Virus record (IMG/VR): IMGVR_UViG_3300046534_001152
Location: 1 to 27,154 of that record
Direction: 5' to 3' (one strand)
Length of the DNA stretch: 27,154 nt
From: a virus
Both the position numbers and the translations under genes were made by a program. Below, one piece after another: positions 5,947-11,671 of the stretch (its first letter is position 1; each line of letters opens with the position of its first letter). Under the pieces are notes generated by a model, which ran no database searches, was not told the origin of the DNA, and saw nothing but the letters and a program-made list of their open reading frames with translations.

Positions 5947-5982
5947 TAAAAAATGCCCGCCTTCAATTTCTATCCAGCGGGC
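5947..5982 (-). terminator. terminator-like hairpin after the Cro-like gene
   Basis: Read leftward, GCCCGC (5982-5977) pairs with GCGGGC (5960-5955) across a 16-nt loop and is followed by ATTTTTT (5954-5948). A second hairpin, CCCGC-ATTT-GCGGG (5989-6002), precedes it. Position just past the first gene of the operon resembles early lambdoid terminators that need antitermination, although no antiterminator gene is recognised here. Confidence 0.5.
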
Positions 5983-6014
5983 CAAATTCCCGCATTTGCG
6001 GGACGAGAGGAGAA

Positions 6015-6221
6015 TTAATTCTCAGGAGGCCAATAGTCCGGCCTAAGCTGTTCTTTTGTGAGATTGATGCCTTCATGTGCGTCGATCTGTAGCGCCCTCT
6101 TAGTGCCCACCTTAAGCTTTCCAGAGGCCCATTTCTGAACCGCGCCTTGTGTGCAGTCACCAAGCATGTTGGCAAATTCTGTTTGAGTGATGCCGTTTTC
6201 TTCTAAATATTTCTTTATCAT
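6015..6221 (-). CDS. Cro/YdaS-like DNA-binding protein
   Basis: The 68-residue product has a helix-turn-helix at about 10-35 (GITQTEFANMLGDCTQGAVQ, KWASG). It ends with INLTKEQLRPDYWPPEN, the C-terminal TxxxLRPD signature of Cro-like and YdaS-type proteins. It is the first gene of the leftward replication operon and faces a divergent AT-rich control region, as Cro does. The ATG lacks a clear ribosome site (AGGA is 13 nt upstream). A candidate promoter (TTTACA, 17 bp, TAGAAT on the minus strand, about 6256-6228) would start the transcript close to the ATG, perhaps nearly leaderless. Confidence 0.75.
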   Translation of the reverse strand: MIKKYLEENGITQTEFANMLGDCTQGAVQKWASGKLKVGTKRALQIDAHEGINLTKEQLRPDYWPPEN

Positions 6222-6311
6222 TCGATTATTCTATTCCTGTTTGTATTAATTGTAAAGTACATATGATATTATAAATACTCATTAAAAGCATTAATATTTT
6301 TGGAGAAACAC
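6222..6311. promoter_or_regulatory. divergent promoter/operator region
   Basis: This short, very AT-rich gap separates the leftward Cro-like gene from the rightward early operon. An imperfect 24-bp palindrome at 6256-6279 (arms AGTACATATGAT and its near complement, 9 of 12 positions matching) is a candidate operator. Leftward, TTTACA-17-TAGAAT is a reasonable sigma70 promoter. Rightward, TTGTAT (6241) with TGATAT (6264), 17-bp spacing, is weaker. Confidence 0.5.
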
Positions 6312-6458
6312 ATGAAAGCATATTTAACATTTATTATTCACTTGATAGGGACGGGCATTGTTAACCAATTTTTTTTCATTGAGCCGCTAAGCATGGAGGG
6401 CGTATTGATTTTTTCTTTTGCTTCGACTTGGTGTCTGTCAAAGCATCCTGAATGGTAA
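6312..6458 (+). CDS. 48-aa membrane protein, first gene of the rightward operon
   Basis: An ATG at 6312 with a strong GGAG 8 nt upstream opens a 48-codon frame with two hydrophobic stretches (LTFIIHLIGTGIVNQFFFI and GVLIFSFASTWCL), ending in KHPEW. Short two-pass membrane proteins in the first early position of phages often alter the host envelope or exclude other phages; that role is inference. In lambda-like order this place would hold the repressor, which is absent. Confidence 0.6.
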   Translation: MKAYLTFIIHLIGTGIVNQFFFIEPLSMEGVLIFSFASTWCLSKHPEW

Positions 6459-6499
6459 GCTCGTTTTAATTATTATTAAAAACTAATTTGGAGAGCATT

Positions 6500-6673
6500 A
6501 TGACAGTAACGATGGCAATGATTCAGGCGGCAATTAAATCAGCAGTAGAAGACAAAATACTGCCGTCACATGAGCTGGATTTCGACACCTTAATACACTA
6601 CAGGATGCATTACAGGGAAAGCGTAAAGCGAATGATAGAAGCGGCCCTTGATAAAGAAGGGCAAGAAATATAA
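6500..6673 (+). CDS. small hypothetical protein
   Basis: The ATG at 6500 (MTVTMAMIQAAIKSAVEDKI...) follows GGAGAG with good spacing and is preferred to the one at 6488, which lacks a ribosome site. The 57 residues are amphipathic helices, ending RESVKRMIEAALDKEGQEI. No family recognised. Confidence 0.55.
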   Translation: MTVTMAMIQAAIKSAVEDKILPSHELDFDTLIHYRMHYRESVKRMIEAALDKEGQEI

Positions 6674-6687
6674 AAACTATTTAACCC

Positions 6688-6715
6688 TTGCATTAATAAA
6701 TAGATTGGGTATTAT
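6688..6715 (+). promoter_or_regulatory. candidate sigma70 promoter
   Basis: TTGCAT (6688-6693), a 16-bp spacer and TATTAT (6710-6715) lie in an 80-nt gap before the next gene. The -10 matches 5 of 6 consensus positions; the -35 matches only 3. Confidence 0.3.
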
Positions 6716-6753
6716 GTATTACATCAAGTCAACTACAGCAGCGAGAAACGAAC

Positions 6754-7098
6754 ATGCAACTAACAACGATTGAGCAGTTAAAAGAAGTTAAGCCGCTAGA
6801 TACGCTATTTCTAATAAACGCATTCAGCAATACAAGTCAAGGCGATGTAAATATAAGCGCATTTAATGTCCTTGAGGTGAAGTCTGATAGATTCAATGGT
6901 AGGGGCATTGTAGGCAGCGAGTCGGATCTAATCGGCAGTGGATCAGACTCAAAGTTTTTTGGTGATTTGTTGAACCAAGGCCATTACGTTTACACCGACG
7001 CGCTGGAAGCTAGCGAAAAATTAAAAGAGGTTCGCGACGGACTGCATGAGGTCGAAGTTAAAAAGCATCATGACCAGCTTGAGGCATGGTTTTATTAA
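6754..7098 (+). CDS. hypothetical protein
   Basis: The 114-residue product starts MQLTTIEQLKEVKPLDTLFL and contains a glycine/serine-rich middle (GIVGSESDLIGSGSDSKFFG) and a charged C-terminal helix (EASEKLKEVRDGLHEVEVKKHHDQLEAWFY). The leader carries TCAAGTCAACTACAGC (6724-6739), nearly repeated before the next gene at 7105-7120. Function unknown. Confidence 0.55.
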   Translation: MQLTTIEQLKEVKPLDTLFLINAFSNTSQGDVNISAFNVLEVKSDRFNGRGIVGSESDLIGSGSDSKFFGDLLNQGHYVYTDALEASEKLKEVRDGLHEVEVKKHHDQLEAWFY

Positions 7099-7131
7099 AC
7101 AAATTCAAGTCAACCACAGCGGAGAAGCAGC

Positions 7132-7260
7132 ATGATTACTACAGCAGAACAAAAAAAGCTTACAGAGCTTAAGGCTAAACTGGCGAAGGCGGCTTCTCTT
7201 GAATATTGGCACCTAGTAAGGCGAATAGAGCGTCAAATAGAAGCGATTAAGAACAAATAA
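7132..7260 (+). CDS. 42-aa helical hypothetical protein
   Basis: ATG 7132 follows GGAG at 8 nt and opens a 42-codon frame (MITTAEQKKLTELKAKLAKA, then SLEYWHLVRRIERQIEAIKNK), strongly helical and basic, with a heptad-like pattern. Clean spacing to the next gene supports it as real. Function unknown. Confidence 0.55.
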   Translation: MITTAEQKKLTELKAKLAKAASLEYWHLVRRIERQIEAIKNK

Positions 7261-7278
7261 CACAACGGAGAAAAGAAC

Positions 7279-7503
7279 ATGAAAGATTACGAAATGACAC
7301 AAGAACATCTAGACGTGCTGATGGATTCAATGAAAGCAGTGCCATTGATTGCGATTAATTGTGGAATGCCTAGAAGTCAGCAAGAAAATGCAAATGCGGC
7401 ATGGCAGAGATTAGGCGATGAAATGGGCTTTAAGCATATGACAGTAAGGCCGAACGGAAAAGGCGATAGGTTCTTTTCAGCGGAGCCAGTAAAAGCAGAC
7501 TAA
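7279..7503 (+). CDS. small conserved phage protein
   Basis: The 74-residue product contains PLIAINCGMPRSQQENANAA and ends with HMTVRPNGKGDRFFSAEP. I recognise this combination (Q-ENAN-x-AW and HMTVRP-x-GKGDRFFSA) from small proteins in many lambdoid phages and prophages, where function is not established. The start has GGAG 8 nt upstream. Confidence 0.65.
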   Translation: MKDYEMTQEHLDVLMDSMKAVPLIAINCGMPRSQQENANAAWQRLGDEMGFKHMTVRPNGKGDRFFSAEPVKAD

Positions 7504-7629
7504 ATAAATTCAAGTCCCCAAGGTCACCTAGCACGGTACAAAACTGCACGGGTAGGGTTGGAGCAGATGGTAAGAAGCACTGCTAATATAAATGCTTTAT
7601 GATATTAAATAACAGAATTGGAGATAATC

Positions 7630-7857
7630 ATGAAAAGTAAGATTAAGCGCCGCAAGTCAGAGAAGAAAGAACTGCCGTTCCCTAAATTAATGGAAAGCAA
7701 TCAAAATGAGGGCCTTGTAGTATTATTTACCAGCCAAAATGTCGGAGTTGCTGTAGCACAGGGTGATCAGGGGTTTCATGTGATCGGACATACATCTAAT
7801 TCATGGAACATGTTTTCCTTTGGCGACTACGACGGAAAAGTAATTCTAAAAAACTAA
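7630..7857 (+). CDS. small hypothetical protein with basic N-terminus
   Basis: The ATG at 7630 has GGAG 7 nt upstream and is preferred to the in-frame start at 7618, giving 75 residues. A strongly basic start (MKSKIKRRKSEKKE) precedes a beta-rich part (LVVLFTSQNVGVAVAQGDQG, FHVIG, WNMFSFGDYDGKVIL). An 11-codon SD-led mini-ORF (7567-7602) lies in its leader. Function unknown. Confidence 0.55.
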   Translation: MKSKIKRRKSEKKELPFPKLMESNQNEGLVVLFTSQNVGVAVAQGDQGFHVIGHTSNSWNMFSFGDYDGKVILKN

Positions 7858-7877
7858 GCCAAAATCAAATAAAAACT

Positions 7878-7899
7878 AGAGGTAACTATGAAGCGCTGA
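7878..7899 (+). other. SD-led three-codon mini-ORF (M-K-R-stop)
   Basis: AGAGGT (7878-7883) is followed by ATG AAG CGC TGA at 7888-7899. Spacing is normal for initiation, yet the frame ends after three codons. It could be a minigene, or the start of a decayed gene: a +1 shift would continue as SADEEHITQSLQSTKK. Confidence 0.4.
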
Positions 7900-8063
7900 C
7901 GAAGAACACATAACACAAAGCTTACAATCAACTAAGAAGTGATTAGATTGGCTAAACAGATAAGCCAGAAGCCAAGATATCTGAAACCAAGAGGAAAGCA
8001 TATGCGCCCAACGACGTAGAAATACGACACATTTACGGGCTACATTTAGACAAATAAAAAGAT

Positions 8064-8092
8064 GTGAGCGGGATTGTTTAAGTCTCGCTCAC
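8064..8092 (+). repeat. 10-bp hairpin
   Basis: GTGAGCGGGA (8064-8073) pairs with TCTCGCTCAC (8083-8092) with one G-T wobble, leaving a 9-nt loop. The nearest T-run (about 8104) is 11 nt further on, so it is not a classical terminator. Confidence 0.7.
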
Positions 8093-8206
8093 TTCGAAAC
8101 TAGATTTTTAAATTGATTAGCGGTGTTGTAGAACATAGAAACACAAGACTAGAAATAAGCCGCAAATGAGCGCGGGGGAGAAGAAGATTAAATTCTGCTT
8201 ACTAAA

Positions 8207-8232
8207 TCAACGCTTCTAGGTTCGTGCGTTGA
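8207..8232 (+). repeat. 7-bp hairpin
   Basis: TCAACGC (8207-8213) and GCGTTGA (8226-8232) are perfect complements around a 12-nt loop in the same poorly coding stretch. Confidence 0.65.
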
Positions 8233-8338
8233 GGTTTCCTTAGAGTCAGGAATGGGTAGTTGAAAAACGAAACTCGAAAAGACGCGCTAGAGTAATGACT
8301 AGCCTAATCAATTTAACAATTTAAAAGCGAGATTTATC

Positions 8339-8563
8339 ATGAGCAAATATATAATACCTGTTCACATACAAACATCGGCAAGCACGGTAATAGGTGAGGT
8401 GGAATGCGACTCACTTGCTGATTTTAACGTGAAGGCGGAAGAGCTTTGGGAGAGCAAGGGCTACGATTACCCCTCAACAAATATTCATAACGACTTCGAT
8501 CTTTGTGATTGGGAGCTGTCGGAAATGAGTGAAGATGATTTAATCTACTACGAAGTGGTTTAG
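8339..8563 (+). CDS. small acidic hypothetical protein
   Basis: The 74-residue product starts with a beta-like stretch (YIIPVHIQTSASTVIGEVEC) and continues with an acidic C-terminus (DFDLCDWELSEMSEDDLIYYEVV). The ribosome site is weak (GCGAG). It resembles in composition several DNA-mimic-like small phage proteins, but this is only a charge observation and no family is recognised. Confidence 0.55.
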   Translation: MSKYIIPVHIQTSASTVIGEVECDSLADFNVKAEELWESKGYDYPSTNIHNDFDLCDWELSEMSEDDLIYYEVV

Positions 8564-8609
8564 GTTATTTTAATAAAATAGATAAGTATTAGCAGTTAAC
8601 AACAAAGAG

Positions 8610-8632
8610 AGGAGGTGATCATGTTTGACTAA
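8610..8632 (+). other. near-perfect Shine-Dalgarno before a three-codon ORF (M-F-D-stop)
   Basis: AGGAGGTGATC (8610-8620) matches the complement of the canonical bacterial 16S rRNA 3' end over 11 nt, the strongest ribosome site in the window. It is followed at once by ATG TTT GAC TAA (8621-8632). No long frame begins here. It resembles phage minigenes, whose short peptidyl-tRNAs can deplete tRNA, or a ribosome-loading or standby element for the gene at 8817. Confidence 0.6.
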
Positions 8633-8661
8633 TTAACCGAAGTAACACAATTTAACCCGTT

Positions 8662-8696
8662 CGCTACCCTCACCCGAAGCACCTTAAGGGGTAGCG
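8662..8696 (+). repeat. 8-bp hairpin after the M-F-D mini-ORF
   Basis: CGCTACCC (8662-8669) and GGGTAGCG (8689-8696) are perfect complements with a 19-nt loop, 30 nt after the mini-ORF stop. A weak AT-rich run follows but no clean T-tract. Confidence 0.65.
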
Positions 8697-8720
8697 GATT
8701 TAAAAGAGGTTTATTTGATT

Positions 8721-8783
8721 AATGTCGATAAGTGTCGCCTAACGCGAGAAATGCGGTTATGAATTAGGGCTTCATTCGACATT
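8721..8783 (+). ncRNA. candidate structured RNA element before the 8817 gene
   Basis: AATGTCG (8721-8727) and CGACATT (8777-8783) form a perfect 7-bp outer stem. Inside, GCCTAA can pair with TTAGGGC, or TAACGC with GCGGTTA, as alternative inner stems. The nested and mutually exclusive pairings suggest a leader RNA structure. It ends 33 nt before the next start codon. No known riboswitch or tRNA pattern is recognised. Confidence 0.4.
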
Positions 8784-8816
8784 ATTCAAATACATTTTAA
8801 CCGAGATGAGAATTAT

Positions 8817-9119
8817 ATGAAACCAAGCCAACTAGACCATATCGAAATGTCAGCAAAGGCCATTGAGCTTTTAGCAGACAAATACGCCGATGGATATCAT
8901 GAGTTATTTGCCGACATAGTGCATGGGCATGAAGAAACGTTTCTTCGATTTCTGGCCATCATGTCATCGTATAGAATTGCCAATCAAGACATGTCAAACG
9001 CTGGCCACGCGACGAATAAAATAGGCTGCTTGGAGTTGTGCCAAAAGCTAGAAGAAGAGCTTAGGCCTGATCTTAAAGACTTAATTGACGAAATGCTATT
9101 GAAAAAAACTGGAGAATGA
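8817..9119 (+). CDS. hypothetical helical protein
   Basis: The 100-residue product is predicted all-helical and acidic (AKAIELLADKYADGYHELFA; LELCQKLEEELRPDLKDLIDEM). The start has GAGATGAGA upstream. A structured, mini-ORF-containing leader of 253 nt (8564-8816) precedes it. Function unknown. Confidence 0.55.
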   Translation: MKPSQLDHIEMSAKAIELLADKYADGYHELFADIVHGHEETFLRFLAIMSSYRIANQDMSNAGHATNKIGCLELCQKLEEELRPDLKDLIDEMLLKKTGE

Positions 9120-9120
9120 A

Positions 9121-9318
9121 ATGTTAAAAGGTAAAGTTTACGCACCAAGAAAGAAGTCTCGCGCTTATCCAGACACGCAAGATCAGATTGATTTTAAGTC
9201 CGCGAAGAAGCGCCAGGCTAGAAGGTTATTTATGGCGCGAATTAAGGCAAGCAAAAACGAAATTATTATAGCTTGCGTTTTAGTTGCAGCATTAACGTTT
9301 GCATATTACATGCATTAA
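9121..9318 (+). CDS. small tail-anchored membrane protein
   Basis: The 65-residue product starts one nucleotide after the preceding stop with GGAG in the previous gene's end. Its first 47 residues are very basic (PRKKSRAY; KSAKKRQARRLFMARIKASK). The C-terminus, EIIIACVLVAALTFAYYMH, is one membrane span, so the basic domain would face the cytoplasm. Function unknown. Confidence 0.55.
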   Translation: MLKGKVYAPRKKSRAYPDTQDQIDFKSAKKRQARRLFMARIKASKNEIIIACVLVAALTFAYYMH

Positions 9319-9326
9319 CAAATAAC

Positions 9327-9421
9327 CCCGCTTAGCCAAATTCTTTTACTTAACAGCTTATGGAGCGATTAGTAGAGCATTTAAATTTTTGTTTAGCAAC
9401 AACGGCTAAGCGGGATTTTTT
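9327..9421 (+). terminator. long-loop hairpin with T-run (terminator or small RNA)
   Basis: CCCGCTTAGCC (9327-9337) and GGCTAAGCGGG (9404-9414) form a perfect 11-bp stem separated by 66 nt, followed by a TTTTTT run (9416-9421). A T-run after a GC-rich stem is terminator-like, but the loop is unusually long, so the segment may fold as a small RNA. It ends 5 nt before the ribosome site of the recombination genes and could gate their transcription. Confidence 0.55.
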
Positions 9422-9435
9422 ACAGGAGAAATATT

Positions 9436-9951
9436 ATGACCGAACAACACAAGACACATTACAGAAAGGTATTCAAAAGCGATCATTTAGGCTCTGCGGA
9501 TCTTGAGGATATGATTGAGTCTGGCAACTCGTTAATATTCACAATCGCGCACGTTAAGCAGGAATACGGCGCTAAAGTAGCAGGCAAGACAATTGACGCA
9601 AACATTGCATATTTCAAAGAGTCGATCAAGCCAATGGTTTTAAACTCGATCAACTCGAAAGCTCTTAAAAAGTTATCTGGCGGCTCCTCATTTGTTGATG
9701 ATTGGAATAATATAACAGTTCAACTCTACATCGATCCAAACGTCAAAATGAAAGGCGAGATTGTTGATGGCGTAAGAATTAATCACAACCCGCCGCGAGC
9801 AGAGAAAATTGTTTTAACGCCTGAAAGTGGTGAGCGATGGGATCGAGCTATCACAGCATACAAGCGCGACAATAACTTAGACTCTGTACTTCAACACTGT
9901 TCAATATCTAAAGCCAATCAAGATCTTATTGCGGAGCAAGCAGGTGCTTAA
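9436..9951 (+). CDS. recombination-associated protein preceding the exonuclease
   Basis: The 171-residue product has the blocks YRKVFKSDHLGSADLEDMIE, VKQEYGAKVAGKTIDANIAYF, VDDWNNITVQLYIDPNVKMK and a C-terminal WDRAITAYKRDNNLDSVLQH. I associate this arrangement with phage proteins that sit directly upstream of YqaJ/lambda-type exonucleases. Partner genes in that position are commonly single-strand annealing or single-strand-binding proteins, so that role is likely but not proven. The start has AGGAG. The exonuclease begins inside its last codons. Confidence 0.6.
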   Translation: MTEQHKTHYRKVFKSDHLGSADLEDMIESGNSLIFTIAHVKQEYGAKVAGKTIDANIAYFKESIKPMVLNSINSKALKKLSGGSSFVDDWNNITVQLYIDPNVKMKGEIVDGVRINHNPPRAEKIVLTPESGERWDRAITAYKRDNNLDSVLQHCSISKANQDLIAEQAGA

Positions 9952-10600
9952 ATTCCACGACATAAGTCAAAATGACGATGAGTGGTATCAGATGCGCGGC
10001 GGCAGACTTACTAGCTCAATGCTTGCCAAGGTTATGGCTAACGATGGAAAGGCGTTTGGCGACCCCGCAAAGAGATACGCTCAACAGATAGCAGTAGAGC
10101 AGATTACAGGAAAGGCAACCGAGGGCGGCTATCATGATGCGGCAATGCAGCGAGGGCACGATGAAGAGCCGCTATGTAGGGCTCTGTATGAGTTCGAAAC
10201 GTTCTCTAAGGTCACTAACGGTGGGTTCTTTTGCAATGAGCGCATAGGTTGCAGCCCTGACGGATTAGTAAGCAATGACGGCGTTGTAGAGTTCAAATCT
10301 GCAATAGCCTCGATTCACTACGAGCGCCTAAGAAAGCAGACTTTTGACAGCGGTTACAAATGGCAGTTAATCGGAAACGTAAAATTCACAAGTCGCGACT
10401 GGATTGATTTTGGCAGCTACTGCTCCGAGTTTCCAGAAGGCAAGCGGCTTTATGTTCATAGATTATGGGCCGATGACTACAAAAGTGAGTTTGTCAGAAT
10501 TGATGAGCGGACAGAGCAGTTTTTCGAACTCGTCGAGGCGACTAAAAAGAACATAGAATCACTCCCTTACATTAACCAACTAACAACAAAGGCGGGATAG
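9944..10600 (+). CDS. lambda exonuclease family (YqaJ-like) recombination nuclease
   Basis: The GTG at 9944 has GGAG 8 nt upstream and overlaps the previous stop, so I prefer it to the TTG at 9929; the product is then about 218 residues. RGGRLTSS lies at 18-25, GHDEEP at 71-76, SPDGLV at 104-109, VEFKSA at 115-120 and YKWQL near 138. D106, E116 and K118 have the D-x9-E-x-K spacing of the lambda Exo catalytic centre, a PD-(D/E)xK fold with Mg2+. Length agrees with the family (about 220). It would resect duplex ends 5' to 3', leaving single strands for the partner protein in phage recombination. Confidence 0.85.
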   Translation: MLKFHDISQNDDEWYQMRGGRLTSSMLAKVMANDGKAFGDPAKRYAQQIAVEQITGKATEGGYHDAAMQRGHDEEPLCRALYEFETFSKVTNGGFFCNERIGCSPDGLVSNDGVVEFKSAIASIHYERLRKQTFDSGYKWQLIGNVKFTSRDWIDFGSYCSEFPEGKRLYVHRLWADDYKSEFVRIDERTEQFFELVEATKKNIESLPYINQLTTKAG

Positions 10601-10604
10601 AATT

Positions 10605-10784
10605 ATGAGTATTGCAGACGATATTGTAGCAGGAGAAATTTGTAGTTTTTGCATGATGCCTCATGATAATGTTGCTGGGTATCCGTGCCTATGCATTGAG
10701 TGTTATGACCCAGAAGACAAAGAGCACAACCCCTTGCACCCTGATTTTGAAGAACCATCAATCAACAATAAAAAAAAGAGGTAA
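10605..10784 (+). CDS. 59-aa cysteine-rich zinc-finger-like protein
   Basis: A 59-codon frame starts at ATG 10605, 4 nt after the exonuclease stop (MSIADDIVAGEICSFCMMPH...). It contains C13-x2-C16 and, after PH, C28-L-C30-x2-C33, a four-cysteine-plus arrangement of small zinc proteins. It ends with KKKR and then TAA. The following gene starts 4 nt later, leaving no gap. Function unknown. Confidence 0.6.
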   Translation: MSIADDIVAGEICSFCMMPHDNVAGYPCLCIECYDPEDKEHNPLHPDFEEPSINNKKKR

Positions 10785-10788
10785 CAAC

Positions 10789-11061
10789 ATGGCAACTATA
10801 CAAATAAACGAGCAGTACCGGCTTCGCTCAGATTCGCGGCAATGGATCTTTGAGAAGATAACCAATTCTAAAAACGATAAGGGTGAAGTGATTTACACGC
10901 CGCTACGGTTCCATACATCGCTTGGCACGGCCATTAAATCTGCGCACGGATACTTTCTAAGGGCTTCGGATGCTGAGGACGTGACGGACTTAATATACGA
11001 GTCAAACCGTATCATAGATGAGTTAAGTAGAGCTTTCACGCCATACGCTGGAATTAAATAG
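10789..11061 (+). CDS. small conserved phage protein near recombination genes
   Basis: ATG 10789 follows GAGG and gives 90 residues (MATIQINEQYRLRSDSRQWI...); an earlier ATG at 10663 in this frame overlaps the cysteine-rich gene and is unlikely. The blocks EQYRLRSDSRQWIFEKITNS and YTPLRFHTSLGTAIKSAHGY occur in many lambdoid recombination regions as unnamed small proteins. Function unknown. Confidence 0.6.
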   Translation: MATIQINEQYRLRSDSRQWIFEKITNSKNDKGEVIYTPLRFHTSLGTAIKSAHGYFLRASDAEDVTDLIYESNRIIDELSRAFTPYAGIK

Positions 11062-11131
11062 ACCAAACACGCCCACCAGGTAAGCGTAAGAATCTTAGTC
11101 GAGGTGGCGGCTAAGTTGATGGAGAATAATT

Positions 11132-11395
11132 ATGAAAACACCGAATAAATTAACAATCACTATAACCGCCGATGGTTATCAAACAATATTAACCGACTCA
11201 GATGGAAATGAAATATGGCAGCAATCAAATAAAATGGATTCTGCCGGCATGAGCTCTGTAGAAAGCGGCCCCGATATTTTCGACTGCAAGTGTCTGGAGG
11301 ATATGGGTTACGACGACCTTCAGTGTGCCATTGATGAACTTAGTTTTGGCCCGTTCGGTGTAGCTGCATCACTATATGATTTGAAGGGCGAGTAA
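11132..11395 (+). CDS. hypothetical protein
   Basis: The 87-residue product begins with a beta-rich part (KLTITITADGYQTILTDSDG) and ends with FGPFGVAASLYDLKGE. It has GGAG 9 nt before the ATG. A small dyad (CTTAG/CTAAG) lies in the 70-nt leader. No family recognised. Confidence 0.5.
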   Translation: MKTPNKLTITITADGYQTILTDSDGNEIWQQSNKMDSAGMSSVESGPDIFDCKCLEDMGYDDLQCAIDELSFGPFGVAASLYDLKGE

Positions 11396-11397
11396 TT

Positions 11398-11661
11398 ATG
11401 ATTAAACTGCCTAAGCATATTTCAGAATGCGGCATGTACGGCAAAGGACACCTAGACGGCCAAAAGTATCAAGCGGAATTAAATCCTTGGATTTCGGTTA
11501 ATGGCTACGAAGAAATGCCAATTGGCCTATGGCTTGTTAAAATTGATGGAAATGACCCAATGGTTGCCAATATCCATGAAAAGCTTTCTTTTATCGGCGG
11601 TCGCTTTACATGGGATCACAAGCCTGTTACGCACTATAAAGACATTGGATTAAACGATTAA
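11398..11661 (+). CDS. hypothetical protein
   Basis: The 87-residue product starts 2 nt after the previous stop (MIKLPKHISECGMYGKGHLD...). It is glycine- and aromatic-rich (SFIGGRFTWDHKPVTHYKDI), suggesting a small globular fold. A 52-nt hairpin follows it. Function unknown. Confidence 0.5.
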   Translation: MIKLPKHISECGMYGKGHLDGQKYQAELNPWISVNGYEEMPIGLWLVKIDGNDPMVANIHEKLSFIGGRFTWDHKPVTHYKDIGLND

Positions 11662-11671
11662 TAGCAATAAT

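Larger units (their letters stand above)
7858..8338 (+). other. 481-nt stretch without a normal gene; hairpins and mini-ORFs
   Basis: All frames are closed by frequent stops. Visible features are a three-codon SD-led ORF (7888-7899), a 10-bp stem at 8064-8092 and a 7-bp stem at 8207-8232. An 18-codon frame also starts at 8166. One frame (about 7960-8057, PEAKISETKRKAYAPNDVEI then RHIYGLHLDK) looks protein-like but has no start, so a decayed gene is one explanation and a structured leader or non-coding RNA is another. Confidence 0.45.

Noticed and set aside
5963-6175. Second leftward frame overlapping the Cro-like gene
   Set aside because: The frame at 6015-6221 has a helix-turn-helix and family-like C-terminus; this one is its shadow.
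7504-8816. tRNA genes in the poorly coding stretches
   Set aside because: I looked for acceptor/anticodon/T-loop patterns (GGTTCGA-type loops); only fragments such as ACTTCGAAAC occur and no cloverleaf fits.
9929-9943. TTG start for the exonuclease at 9929
   Set aside because: GTG 9944 has a GGAG 8 nt upstream and gives an N-terminus (LKFHDISQNDDEWYQ) like others in the family.
10663-10788. N-terminal extension of the 90-aa gene
   Set aside because: It overlaps the clean cysteine-rich gene in another frame, and ATG 10789 has a good GAGG site.
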